Positions 17,653-26,238 of a DNA stretch of 64,000 nucleotides are shown here, in pieces. The position numbers were made by a program, and so were the translations under genes. Under the pieces are notes generated by a model that did no database searches, was not told the origin of the DNA, and saw only the letters and a program-made list of their open reading frames with translations. The stretch is from NCBI RefSeq assembly GCF_035818635.1, contig NZ_JAYLLH010000006.1:1-64000 (forward strand), given 5' to 3'. This stretch comes from Mesobacterium_A hydrothermale. Lineage in GTDB: Bacteria; Pseudomonadota; Alphaproteobacteria; Rhodobacterales; Rhodobacteraceae. Positions within the stretch are counted from its first letter, which is position 1. Each line of letters begins with the position of its first letter.

Positions 17653-18944
17653 CAGACAAACCATACATAAAAATCAAGCAAGGCGTTTGGCTCCAGATCG
17701 CGTGTCTTGCGGAATTCGTGATCCTTCATGAACGCCTGATGTGCGCACAGTTCGGCACCCACCGCCTGTGTCAGTGCAGTGTCGGCTTGCAGGTCACGCA
17801 TGGCCTTGCGCAGGTTCGGAGCGGTGCCCTGTTTCGCGTCGATCTTGTCGAAGCCGTCACCGGTTTCCATCGGCGGCAGCGCCATCCTGGCTTCGTACCC
17901 AAGGCGTGCCGCTTGCAGCACAGCGGCAGCGGCGGTGTAGGGATTGGCAGAGGCATCGGCCATCCGGTGTTCCAGCCGGGCCTTTGCCCCCCCTTCGGTC
18001 GACACCCGCGTTGTCACGCCGCGGTGATCGCCGCCCCAGTTCTGCCAATAGCCCGACATCGCGCCCGGTTGTAGCCGCAGGTAAGACCCGGCGGTCGGTG
18101 CCAGCAGTCCGGCCAGCCCCTGGTGGTGATGCACCAGTCCGGCCAGGCAGCCGCGCGACAGGTCGTTCAGGTGATCCGGCCCACCCTTGTCGCCGTTGGC
18201 CAGGGCATTCTTGCCGTCCTGATCGGTGAACGAGAAGTTGATGTGCATTCCCGACCCACCCAGTTCCGGTACCGGTTTCGGCAAGAAGGTCAGGATGATC
18301 CCATGGTTCAGCGCGATTTCCCGCGCCATCAGACGGAACAGAACGATATCGTCCACCGCTTTCAGCGCGTCGTCGAAGGTCAGCGTGTATTCGAACTGCG
18401 GGCTGTCGTATTCCGCTGTGATCATGTCGAGCTTGAAGCCAAGCTCTTCGGCCTTGCGCCAGATGATATCGTTCATGTGCATCGGGTCGGCAAACGGACC
18501 GGTGCCATAGACCACTCCGCCCGGCGCGTCATAGGGCTGAAGCTTGCCGTTCTCGTTGCCTTGAAGCGCGTAGGCTTCCAACTCGATCCCCAGCTTGGGC
18601 GTCAGCCCGTGCGCCTGCCAATCGGCAATCGCCCGTTTCAGCGCGCCGCGCGGGCACAGCGGCAGGGGGGCGCCGTCATTGTCGAAAAGGTCGCCCAACA
18701 CCACTTTGGTATCGCGTTCCCATCCGGTGCGGATGTCGTCGCCCCGCCAGTGCAGTTCCATGTCGGGCATGCCCTGCCGGACCATCGCGTGCGGCGCATC
18801 CAGCAGCAGGTCGCGGTCATAGTGCACGCCAAAGGTGGCGCGGGCAAACCGCGATGACCCGTCGCCAATCTTGGACGGCGGCAGGTATTTGCCGCGGGGG
18901 ATCGACAGGTGGTCGATGAACAAAGCGCGCAGTCGGTCGGCCAT
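17652..18944 (-). CDS. Glutamine synthetase family gamma-glutamyl-amine ligase
   Basis: A 430-residue member of the glutamine synthetase fold. It keeps the catalytic-domain blocks GIELEAYAL (metal Glu), GGSGMHINFSF (ATP/glutamate site) and the PYTAAAAVLQAARLGYE end block. The N-terminus differs from GlnA, and the adenylylation Tyr region of housekeeping GlnA is not seen. This type includes PuuA and other ligases that join glutamate to an amine. With the amidotransferase overlapping its end and a P450 eight bases upstream, it probably activates an amine as its gamma-glutamyl amide. Ammonia assimilation is unlikely. Confidence 0.83.
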   Translation of the reverse strand: MADRLRALFIDHLSIPRGKYLPPSKIGDGSSRFARATFGVHYDRDLLLDAPHAMVRQGMPDMELHWRGDDIRTGWERDTKVVLGDLFDNDGAPLPLCPRGALKRAIADWQAHGLTPKLGIELEAYALQGNENGKLQPYDAPGGVVYGTGPFADPMHMNDIIWRKAEELGFKLDMITAEYDSPQFEYTLTFDDALKAVDDIVLFRLMAREIALNHGIILTFLPKPVPELGGSGMHINFSFTDQDGKNALANGDKGGPDHLNDLSRGCLAGLVHHHQGLAGLLAPTAGSYLRLQPGAMSGYWQNWGGDHRGVTTRVSTEGGAKARLEHRMADASANPYTAAAAVLQAARLGYEARMALPPMETGDGFDKIDAKQGTAPNLRKAMRDLQADTALTQAVGAELCAHQAFMKDHEFRKTRDLEPNALLDFYVWFV

Positions 18945-18952
18945 GATGGTCC

Positions 18953-20209
18953 TCAGTTCAGCGTGACGCGGACAGGCAGCCGCTTGATGCCATTGACAAA
19001 GTTGGAACGGACAAAGGCCTCTGGCCCGTCGGGTTCAATGGATTTCAGGCGCGGAACCAGTTCCTGGAACAGCACCCGCACCTCTAGCCTCGCCAGGTGC
19101 ATACCAAGGCAGACATGCGGTCCGCCCTGCCCCCAGCCCAACTGCCGGTTCGGCTTGCGCGTCAGGTCAAGGCGATAGGGATCGGGGAACATGTCTTCGT
19201 CACGGTTGGCCGACAGGAACCAGTACAGCACCTTGTCGCCCTCGCGGATGGTTTTGCCGTGAATTTCCACATCGCGGGTGGCGGTGCGGCGGAAATAGCT
19301 CGCGGGGGATGCCCAGCGGACAATCTCATCCGCTGCGGTGCCCCAAACCTCACCCGACTGCATCTGTTCGAACAGACCTGGCTGACGTGCCAGTGCCTGA
19401 ATACCGGCCGCGATGGAATAGCGAGTCGTGTCGTTGCCCGCCGCAACCAGAAGGCAAAAGAAATTGCGAAACTCGGTTTCGCTGATGGTCTCGCCGTTTT
19501 CGTCCGGTTGCAGGATCAGGTGCAGGATGCCTTGGGTATCTCCTGCCGCATTCTTCCGCTCCATCAGGTCGCGGGCGTATTCGTACAGCTCTGCCCCGGC
19601 GGGGGAATTGAACGGCATCAGCCGGTACGCATTGGTTTCCAGCTTGTCGGCCACGTGGTCGGTGAAGTCGGGGTCGGTGTTGGCCATCAACGCATCGCCC
19701 TTGTCGACCAGCCATGCCAGGTCTTGATCGGGGACCCCAAGGATCTGCCCAAGCATCCGCATCGGCAGTTCGCGAGCAATCGCGGTGGTGGCGTCAAAGC
19801 GTTCCTGTTCCAGTGCCCGGTCAAGGATCGGTCCGCACAGGTCGCGGATCTGATCCTCGAACCCCGCGACGACGCCGGGCGAAAAGGCCTTGGCCACTTT
19901 CATCCGCACCTTGCGGTGTTCGGCGCCGTCGGTTTCCTGGAAGGTCCGGCGCGCCATGTATTCCTCGTGGGTCTGGTCCTCCATCCGGATCCCTTGGGCG
20001 GATGTGAAGGTTTCCACGTCACGGATCATGTCGACCACGTCGGCATGGCGTGTGATCGACCAGTAGCCCTTGCCATGTTCGAAGTCAGACCAGTGGCAAG
20101 GGTCCTCGCGACGCAAGCGGGCAAAGGTGTTGTAGGGTGCGCCGTTGGCAAAGGCGTCATGGCTGCCAAGATCGGCAAAGCCGTCGTCATCAGGAACCCA
20201 GATGGTCAT
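18953..20209 (-). CDS. Cytochrome P450
   Basis: A 418-residue soluble bacterial P450. Visible are the I-helix oxygen motif AGNDTTR (257-263), the K-helix ExxR as EIVR (295-298), and the haem loop GQGGPHVCLGMHLARLE with haem ligand Cys367. It would hydroxylate a small substrate using electrons from a ferredoxin; no ferredoxin or reductase gene is adjacent. Its start lies inside the last 20 bases of the TctA gene, and its stop is eight bases from the ligase gene. That links it to the transport and gamma-glutamylation steps. The substrate is unknown. Confidence 0.92.
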   Translation of the reverse strand: MTIWVPDDDGFADLGSHDAFANGAPYNTFARLRREDPCHWSDFEHGKGYWSITRHADVVDMIRDVETFTSAQGIRMEDQTHEEYMARRTFQETDGAEHRKVRMKVAKAFSPGVVAGFEDQIRDLCGPILDRALEQERFDATTAIARELPMRMLGQILGVPDQDLAWLVDKGDALMANTDPDFTDHVADKLETNAYRLMPFNSPAGAELYEYARDLMERKNAAGDTQGILHLILQPDENGETISETEFRNFFCLLVAAGNDTTRYSIAAGIQALARQPGLFEQMQSGEVWGTAADEIVRWASPASYFRRTATRDVEIHGKTIREGDKVLYWFLSANRDEDMFPDPYRLDLTRKPNRQLGWGQGGPHVCLGMHLARLEVRVLFQELVPRLKSIEPDGPEAFVRSNFVNGIKRLPVRVTLN

Positions 20210-21794
20210 AGCGCCGTGTCCTTCTTTGAATTTTCAGACGATCGTCGAAATGGCGGGTGTGCCGTCCAGCCAGTCGCTTGGCGAACCGGGCCGAGGCTTT
20301 CTTGCCGGGCTTGCGGCGGTCCACCGGCGTCCATTCACGCCAGACCCGCCACAGGGTGCTGACGCAGATCACCACGATGATGCAGAACAGCAAAAAGGCG
20401 ATAGGCCGGTCGATAAAGTCGATCGGTGTCTTCACCCGGTTCATCGCCGCGCGCAGCTTGACCTCCATGATGCCGCCCAGAACCATGCCCAGCACGATCG
20501 GCACGATCGGCAGGTTCAGCCGTTTCAGCACGTAGCCGATCAGGCCAAAAACCGCGGCAATGGCGCAATCCACGCCCGAATTGCGGATAGAATAGACTCC
20601 CACAAAGCTCAGCAACAGGATGCAGACACCCAGGAACCGGTTTGGGATCTTGGTCAGGTAGACCAGCCAACCGGTCGAGATCAGCAGGAACACCACGACC
20701 AGAACGTTCAGGATCAGCAGCGCCAGGTACAGCGCCACGATGAAATCCATCTGGAACGCAAACAGCCCCGGCCCCGGCACCACGTTGTGCACATAGAAGA
20801 CCGACAGCATCATCGCGGTCAGCGCTTCGCCCGGAATCCCCAGCGCCAGAAGCGGGATCATCGCGGCACCCGGTACCGCATTGTTTGCGGTTTCCGACGC
20901 GATCAGCCCCTCGGAAGAGCCGTGGCCAAACGCCTCGGGCGTTTTCGACAGTTTGCGCGCCGAGGTATAGGACATGAACTGCGCGGTGAATTCACCGACA
21001 CCGGGGATCATCCCCATCAACACCCCGAAAGAGGCAGAGATCGCCGCGACACGCGGGTGACGTGCCAGTTCGCGGAACCCCTGGAACAGCGACCCGCGCG
21101 ACTTGGTGATGCGGATCTTTTCGTCATCCATGGTCAGCAGCAGAAACGCCTGACTCAGCGCGAACAGCCCCAGCACAACAACGATCAGGTCAATGCCCCC
21201 CGCCAGCCAGGACTGGTCGAAGGTGAAGCGCCGGGTGTATTTCACCGGCTCCAGCCCGACGGTTCCCAGCAGGATCCCGAACCCCGACAGCGCCCCCGCG
21301 ATCAGCATCTGGCCCTTGTGCGCCACCACGACCAGCAGGATGCCCAGCAGCGCGGCCAGGAAGATTTCCCGCGATCCGAACATCGGCGCGACCTTGGCCA
21401 GCAGCGGTGCCAGCAGGATCAGGCACACAACCGAAAAGATGCCGCCGAAGAAGCTGGCGGAATAGGCCAGCGACAGCGCCCGCCGGCCTTCGCCGCGCAG
21501 GGTCATCGGGAACCCGTCATAGGTGGTCAGCGCGTTGACGGCCGTGCCCGGCGTATTGATCAGGATGGCGGGGATCGATCCGCCATACATCGAAGAACCA
21601 TAGATCCCCAAAAGCACCGTCAGTCCGACGATGGGATCCAGCGAAAAGGTGGCGGGCAGCAGGATGGCAATGGCGACCGCTGGGCCAACCCCCGGGATCG
21701 CGCCGATGGCGACACCGCCGATGGACCCGACCAGAAGGGCGATCAGCACGTCCCAGCGTGCCAGCACCAAAAGAGCGTCTGCAAATACGTCCAT
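20190..21794 (-). CDS. tctA: Tripartite tricarboxylate transporter large permease (TctA family)
   Basis: A 534-residue membrane protein with about 12 hydrophobic segments. It has the TctA marks GAIPGVGPAVAIAILLPATF, YGGSIPAILINTPGTAVNALT, GMIPGVGEFTAQFMSYTSARKLSK and GLIASETANNAVPGAAMIPLL. It is the main channel of a TctABC importer for a carboxylate. The start shares its first base with the TctB stop (TGA/ATG overlap), and the basic C-terminal tail overlaps the P450 start by 20 bases. Substrate is unknown; a carboxylated amine would fit the operon. Confidence 0.93.
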   Translation of the reverse strand: MDVFADALLVLARWDVLIALLVGSIGGVAIGAIPGVGPAVAIAILLPATFSLDPIVGLTVLLGIYGSSMYGGSIPAILINTPGTAVNALTTYDGFPMTLRGEGRRALSLAYSASFFGGIFSVVCLILLAPLLAKVAPMFGSREIFLAALLGILLVVVAHKGQMLIAGALSGFGILLGTVGLEPVKYTRRFTFDQSWLAGGIDLIVVVLGLFALSQAFLLLTMDDEKIRITKSRGSLFQGFRELARHPRVAAISASFGVLMGMIPGVGEFTAQFMSYTSARKLSKTPEAFGHGSSEGLIASETANNAVPGAAMIPLLALGIPGEALTAMMLSVFYVHNVVPGPGLFAFQMDFIVALYLALLILNVLVVVFLLISTGWLVYLTKIPNRFLGVCILLLSFVGVYSIRNSGVDCAIAAVFGLIGYVLKRLNLPIVPIVLGMVLGGIMEVKLRAAMNRVKTPIDFIDRPIAFLLFCIIVVICVSTLWRVWREWTPVDRRKPGKKASARFAKRLAGRHTRHFDDRLKIQRRTRRYDHLGS

Positions 21795-22324
21795 CAGAGA
21801 TACAGTATGAAGAAGCTGCGCAAAGCGCCGGGAAGGTATTCATAGATCGCCGCGCCGGGAATCTTGACCCCCAGCAGGCCCTTGAACACCACGACAACGG
21901 TCGCCGCGAACACCACCGCAAGGCCGGTCATGAGCCCGCTGCGATAGCCCACGCGCCAGGTCAGCGCGACGGAAAAGGCAATGCTCATCGGCAGAAAACC
22001 GACCAGCGGCACCAGCCAGACGAACCCCATGAACCAAAGCGCGTATTCCAGCGGTTCGGCCCATCGCCGCAGTTCGACCCAATCGGTCCGGTTCGGGCGG
22101 CGGCGTGTCATGCGCCAGGCGTGCATTCCAAAGCCCAGTACCATGGTGATCAACGCCACCGATGGCCAGAACCGGGGCTGCGCGGTCAGCTTTGTGCCAT
22201 CGACCCACGCGGTCTGGCTGCGGATTTGCGACAGCAGCAGCAGCGACAGGATCAGGGCGGCAAGGACAAAGACAACTTGCCCCGCGCCGCGTGTCTTCGG
22301 CGAAAGATCAGCCTCTTGGCTCAT
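21794..22324 (-). CDS. tctB: Tripartite tricarboxylate transporter small subunit (TctB family)
   Basis: A 176-residue protein with four hydrophobic segments (VVFVLAALILSLLLL, FWPSVALITMVLGFGM, ALWFMGFVWLVPLVGFLPMSIAFSV split in two, and GLAVVFAATVVVVFKGLL), as usual for TctB. It lies between TctC and TctA and overlaps TctA by one base. It would sit with TctA in the inner membrane. Sequence conservation in this family is low, so the call rests on topology and position. Confidence 0.85.
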   Translation of the reverse strand: MSQEADLSPKTRGAGQVVFVLAALILSLLLLSQIRSQTAWVDGTKLTAQPRFWPSVALITMVLGFGMHAWRMTRRRPNRTDWVELRRWAEPLEYALWFMGFVWLVPLVGFLPMSIAFSVALTWRVGYRSGLMTGLAVVFAATVVVVFKGLLGVKIPGAAIYEYLPGALRSFFILYL

Positions 22325-22348
22325 GACAATGCTCCGGAAACGGAAGGG

Positions 22349-22371
22349 AAGGGGCGCAGGTCGCGCCCCTT
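22349..22371 (-). promoter_or_regulatory. Intra-operon hairpin after the TctC gene
   Basis: A perfect 9-bp stem (aaggggcgc / gcgcccctt, five-base loop) sits nine bases after the TctC stop and before TctB, with no T-run on the minus strand. It resembles the hairpins after the two other binding-protein genes of the window and may stabilise or enrich the tctC message. Confidence 0.55.
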
Positions 22372-22379
22372 CGACGGGC

Positions 22380-23312
22380 TTATTCCAGCAGGCCCGAGAT
22401 GGTGCCGAGCGTGGCCTTGTCGGCTTCGATCACCTCGGCGCTTTCGGCGGCGTCCATCCAATAGACCAGCGCACCGGTTTCCGCGGCCACCGCTTGTGCG
22501 CGGTCGCTCATCACCGTTTTTTCGGCAACGGCGGCAATCTTGTCGCGCACGTCTTGCGGAGTGTCCTTCAGCACGAACAAGCCGTTCCAAAGCGCAATGT
22601 TCAATTCGGGGTCGACTTCGCCGATGGCGGGGGTGTCGGGCACCTTGGAAATGCGTTCGCCGGTGATCGACACCAGCACGTTGACCTGGTCAAGGCAGGG
22701 CAGGATCAGCTGCAACGTGGTGTTGATCACGTCCGCGTCACCCGACGCCAGCGTGTTGCAGTCCAGCGCGTCGAACGCCGCATCGGCAGACCATTCGAAG
22801 CCCATGTTCTTTGCCAGCGCCTTGGTCACCTGCGTCGGTGTCAGCACGTCACCGAAGTGACCCAGCACCACGTCGTTGTCCTTGGCATAGGCAGCCAGTT
22901 CCTGCATCGAGGAATAAGGTGCGTTGCCCATCGCAGCGATGACGAACGGGTAGGTGAGGAAGATACCGATCGGGTCGAACTTCTCGGGGGTCAGTTCGGG
23001 AATGTCGATTTCGTGCCCGATCAGCGGAACTGCCGGTACGAAAGACCCGATGGTATAGCCGTCCGCAGGGGCGGTGGCCACGTCAATGGCACCGGGGAAC
23101 GGGCCACCACCACCACCGGGCTTGTTCACCACTGCTGCCGCGATGCCGTACTCTGCCTGGAAATCCTCGGCGATCATGCGGGTCAGCACGTCTTCCAAAT
23201 CGCCCGGAGGCCACGGAACGATGAAGCTGACAGGCTTTTCCGGGTATTCGGCCAGCGCCGGACCAGCCAGCGCGATGGCGGCCGTGGCAACTGCCGTCCA
23301 AAAGGTTTTCAT
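22380..23312 (-). CDS. tctC: Tripartite tricarboxylate transporter binding protein (TctC/Bug family)
   Basis: The 310-residue periplasmic receptor of the transporter. The start at 23312 gives a signal peptide (MKTFWTAVATAAIALAGPAL, cleavage after ALA). The mature protein begins YPEKPVSFIVPWPPGD, the Bug-family opening that forms the ligand loop. A second family mark is VVNKPGGGGGPFPGAIDVATAPADGYTIG. It is the first gene of the minus-strand operon, so its promoter is in 23313-23496. Confidence 0.92.
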   Translation of the reverse strand: MKTFWTAVATAAIALAGPALAEYPEKPVSFIVPWPPGDLEDVLTRMIAEDFQAEYGIAAAVVNKPGGGGGPFPGAIDVATAPADGYTIGSFVPAVPLIGHEIDIPELTPEKFDPIGIFLTYPFVIAAMGNAPYSSMQELAAYAKDNDVVLGHFGDVLTPTQVTKALAKNMGFEWSADAAFDALDCNTLASGDADVINTTLQLILPCLDQVNVLVSITGERISKVPDTPAIGEVDPELNIALWNGLFVLKDTPQDVRDKIAAVAEKTVMSDRAQAVAAETGALVYWMDAAESAEVIEADKATLGTISGLLE

Positions 23313-23353
23313 GGGAAGCTCCCTGTTAGGATGGTTCATTATTTGAACTTAGC

Positions 23354-23463
23354 GTATCAAATATCTTCAGGTAGATTCGGCCCACCTGTCAAGCATCCAT
23401 GTTTGCCAGAGAACAAATAGATGCGTTGACAGGTTATGATTTGGGCTGAATATTAATTGATAC
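23354..23463. promoter_or_regulatory. Divergent promoter with two nested inverted repeats
   Basis: The 184-base gap between tctC and the aldehyde dehydrogenase gene holds two inverted repeats with the same centre. One is acctgtcaa (23384-23392) with ttgacaggt (23426-23434), the other gtatcaa (23354-23360) with ttgatac (23457-23463). The plus-strand TTGACA (23426-23431) followed after 17 bases by aatatt is a fair sigma-70-type promoter for the dehydrogenase. A mirror TTGACA on the minus strand has a poor -10. The symmetry suggests an operator for the IclR regulator encoded in the operon. Confidence 0.5.
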
Positions 23464-23496
23464 TAATGGTTTGCATATTGAACCAAGGGAAGCCCG

Positions 23497-24981
23497 ATGG
23501 ATACAGACAAGATTGCCGCGCTTGCGTCAATGCCGGTTCCGCCCGCCCAACACCTGATCGACGGCGCAGCGCGGCCCGCGTCCGACGGTGGCCGGATGCC
23601 TACGTTGTCGCCCATCGACGGGACGACGCTGACAACGCTTGCCAAGGGCACCCGAGACGATGCCGCCGCGGCCGTGGCCGCTGCACGCAAGGCGTTCAAC
23701 GACGGGCGCTGGTCTGCCATGGCACCCGCCGCGCGCAAGGCGGTGATGCTGAAATGGGCCGCGTTGATCGAAGAGAATGCCCTGTCGCTTGCGGTGCTTG
23801 GCGTACGCGACAACGGCACCGAAATCGGAATGGCGCTGAAGGCAGAACCGCTGTCCGCTGCGGCGTCCATCCGCTATTACGCCGAAGCGATCGACAAGCT
23901 GGCTGGGGAAATTGCCCCGACCGCACCAGATGTCCTGGGCCTTGTTCACCGCGAGCCGGCGGGCGTTGTGGCTGCCATCGTTCCCTGGAACTTCCCGCTG
24001 ATGATCGGCGCGTGGAAACTGGCGCCGGCCTTGGCGGCGGGGTGTTCGGTGGTTCTGAAACCCGCCGAAACCGCTTCGCTGACCCTGCTCAGGCTGGCGG
24101 AGCTTGGACATGATGCGGGCTTGCCGCCCGGCGTGCTGAATGTCGTGACCGGTGAAGGGCCGGTTGTCGGGGCGGCGCTGGCGGAATCCATGGATGTGGA
24201 CGTTCTGGTGTTCACCGGCTCCGGCGGGACGGGGCGCAAACTGCTCGAGGCAGCGGCGCGGTCGAACCTCAAGCGCGTCTACCTCGAACTTGGCGGCAAG
24301 TCCCCGAACATCGTTTTCGCCGATGCGCCCGACCTGGACATCGCGGCCAAAACCGCCGCCGCAGGTATTTTTCGCAATTCCGGCCAGGTCTGTATCGCCG
24401 GCTCGCGTCTTTTGGTGCAGCACGACATTCACGACGAGTTTGTCGAAAAACTGCGCCAACAGGCCGAGGCGATGACGGTTGGCAACCCGCTTGATCCGAA
24501 AACGCAAGCCGGGGCCGTCAATTCCCAGGGTCAATTGTCCCGCGTTCTGCGTTTCATAGAAGAAGCCCGCGCAGCCGGGCGGCCCATCGTCACCGGCGGG
24601 GGCCAGATCCTTCAGGAAACCGGCGGTTACTACATCGCCCCCACCATCGTGACAGAGGTGCGCCCCGATGACCGGCTGGCCACTGACGAAGTGTTCGGCC
24701 CGGTCCTTGCGGTGACCCCGTTCCAGACCGAGCAAGAGGCGATCCAGATCGCCAACGGCACCGACTATGGTCTGGCGGCTGCAGTCTGGACCAGTGACCT
24801 GTCGCGGGCGCACCGGATGGTGCGGGCGTTGCGCGCGGGTCTGGTGCATGTGAACACCTATGGCGGGTCCGATCTGACAGTGCCGCTTGGCGGGGTCAAG
24901 CAATCCGGCAACGGGCACGACAAATCGCTGCACGCCCTCGACAAGTATCTCGATCTGAAGTCCGCTTGGATCAAGCTCTGA
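23497..24981 (+). CDS. NAD(P)-dependent aldehyde dehydrogenase
   Basis: A 494-residue aldehyde dehydrogenase. It has PWNFPLMIGAWKLAPAL (NAD-site helix), the FTGSGGTGRKLL loop, the catalytic Glu264 in LELGGKSPN, and Cys299 in NSGQVCIAG. Its overall type matches the betaine/gamma-glutamyl-aminobutyraldehyde group. It is divergent from the amine operon and shares its symmetric promoter, so it probably oxidises the aldehyde made by the P450 or aminotransferase step. The start follows an aaggga ribosome-binding site. Confidence 0.92.
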   Translation: MDTDKIAALASMPVPPAQHLIDGAARPASDGGRMPTLSPIDGTTLTTLAKGTRDDAAAAVAAARKAFNDGRWSAMAPAARKAVMLKWAALIEENALSLAVLGVRDNGTEIGMALKAEPLSAAASIRYYAEAIDKLAGEIAPTAPDVLGLVHREPAGVVAAIVPWNFPLMIGAWKLAPALAAGCSVVLKPAETASLTLLRLAELGHDAGLPPGVLNVVTGEGPVVGAALAESMDVDVLVFTGSGGTGRKLLEAAARSNLKRVYLELGGKSPNIVFADAPDLDIAAKTAAAGIFRNSGQVCIAGSRLLVQHDIHDEFVEKLRQQAEAMTVGNPLDPKTQAGAVNSQGQLSRVLRFIEEARAAGRPIVTGGGQILQETGGYYIAPTIVTEVRPDDRLATDEVFGPVLAVTPFQTEQEAIQIANGTDYGLAAAVWTSDLSRAHRMVRALRAGLVHVNTYGGSDLTVPLGGVKQSGNGHDKSLHALDKYLDLKSAWIKL

Positions 24982-25000
24982 CAGACACAAGGATGCCGTC

Positions 25001-26236
25001 ATGACAGACAGAACGATTCTGGTCGTCGGGACCTACGACACGAAAGACGACGAACTGAACTTTATCGCCGAGGTGCTGAAAGGGCAGGGGGGTGGCGTTC
25101 TGACGATGGATGTCAGCGTTCTGGGCGATCCAAGCGCCCCCACCGACTATTCCAAGCATGACGTTGCGGCCGAAGGCGGCCACAGCATTGCCGAAGCGAT
25201 TGCCGGCGAGGATGAAAACCTTGCCATGCAGATCATGGCCAAAGGCGCCAGCGCGCTTGTCGCCCGCCTGCACCGCGAGGGCCGCTTTGACGGCGTCTTG
25301 GTGCTGGGCGGCACCATGGGCACCGATCTTGCGCTGGACGTCTGCGCCGCGCTGCCGCTGGGCGTGCCGAAATATATCGTGTCAACGGTATCGTTCTCGC
25401 CGCTGATCCCGCCGGAACGGCTGCCGGGAGACGTGCAGATGATCCTGTGGGCCGGGGGGCTCTATGGTCTGAACTCGGTTTGCAAGGCGTCGCTGTCGCA
25501 GGCGGCCGGGGCCGTGCTGGGCGCGGCCCGCGCGGTCGAACCACCGCGCCGCGACAGGCCGTTGATCGGCATGACCTCGTTTGGCAAGACCGTGTTGCGC
25601 TACATGGTGGCGCTGAAGCCAGCGCTCGAGGCGCGCGGTTTCGAAGTCGCAGTGTTTCACGCCACGGGAATGGGGGGGCGTGCCTTCGAAAGCCTGGCCC
25701 GCGAAGGGGCCTTTGCGGCGGTGATGGACTTCGCCCCGCAGGAGGTCGGAAACCACATGATGGGATCGTCGATCAGCGCCGGAAACGACCGGATGACCAA
25801 CGCCGGGGCCGCCGGAGTGCCACAAATCATCGCCCCCGGGTGCTATGATCTGGTCGATTTTGTCGGCTGGCAGGCGGTTCCGCCCAAATTGGAAGGGCAA
25901 GATATTCACGCACACAACCGACTGTTGTCTTCGGTCCTTATGACGCCGGACCAGCGCAGGCAGATGGCCCGCGCCATGTGTGACAAGCTTTCGGGCGCCA
26001 GGGGGCCGGTGGTTTTCCTGCTGCCGCTTCTGGGCGGCAACGAATGGGATCGCCCCGGCGGGCCATTGCACGACGCGGAAGGGCTGGCGGCGTTCATTGA
26101 CGAAATGCGCGCCTCTTGCCCGGCCAACGTCACGCTGCTGGAACTGGACGCGCATATCAACGACGCGGCCTTTGCAGAGGCAGTATTGTCGGTGTTCGAC
26201 GGTTGGATCGACGCAGGGACGGTCGCGCGCGCCTAG
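25001..26236 (+). CDS. Tm-1-like ATP-binding (UPF0261) protein
   Basis: A 411-residue protein of the UPF0261/Tm-1-like family. The N-terminal ATP-binding half opens VVGTYDTKDDELNFIAEVL and has GGTMGTDLAL. The C-terminal half has GMTSFGKT, FHATGMGGRAFE, APGCYDLVDF and HNRLLSSVL. The plant relative Tm-1 binds a viral replicase; bacterial members have no proven role and are often beside a TIM-barrel phosphoenolpyruvate-hydrolase-like gene, which is absent here. It follows the aldehyde dehydrogenase by 19 bases and is probably co-transcribed. It converges on the lyase gene with a two-base gap. Confidence 0.88.
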   Translation: MTDRTILVVGTYDTKDDELNFIAEVLKGQGGGVLTMDVSVLGDPSAPTDYSKHDVAAEGGHSIAEAIAGEDENLAMQIMAKGASALVARLHREGRFDGVLVLGGTMGTDLALDVCAALPLGVPKYIVSTVSFSPLIPPERLPGDVQMILWAGGLYGLNSVCKASLSQAAGAVLGAARAVEPPRRDRPLIGMTSFGKTVLRYMVALKPALEARGFEVAVFHATGMGGRAFESLAREGAFAAVMDFAPQEVGNHMMGSSISAGNDRMTNAGAAGVPQIIAPGCYDLVDFVGWQAVPPKLEGQDIHAHNRLLSSVLMTPDQRRQMARAMCDKLSGARGPVVFLLPLLGGNEWDRPGGPLHDAEGLAAFIDEMRASCPANVTLLELDAHINDAAFAEAVLSVFDGWIDAGTVARA

Positions 26237-26238
26237 GA

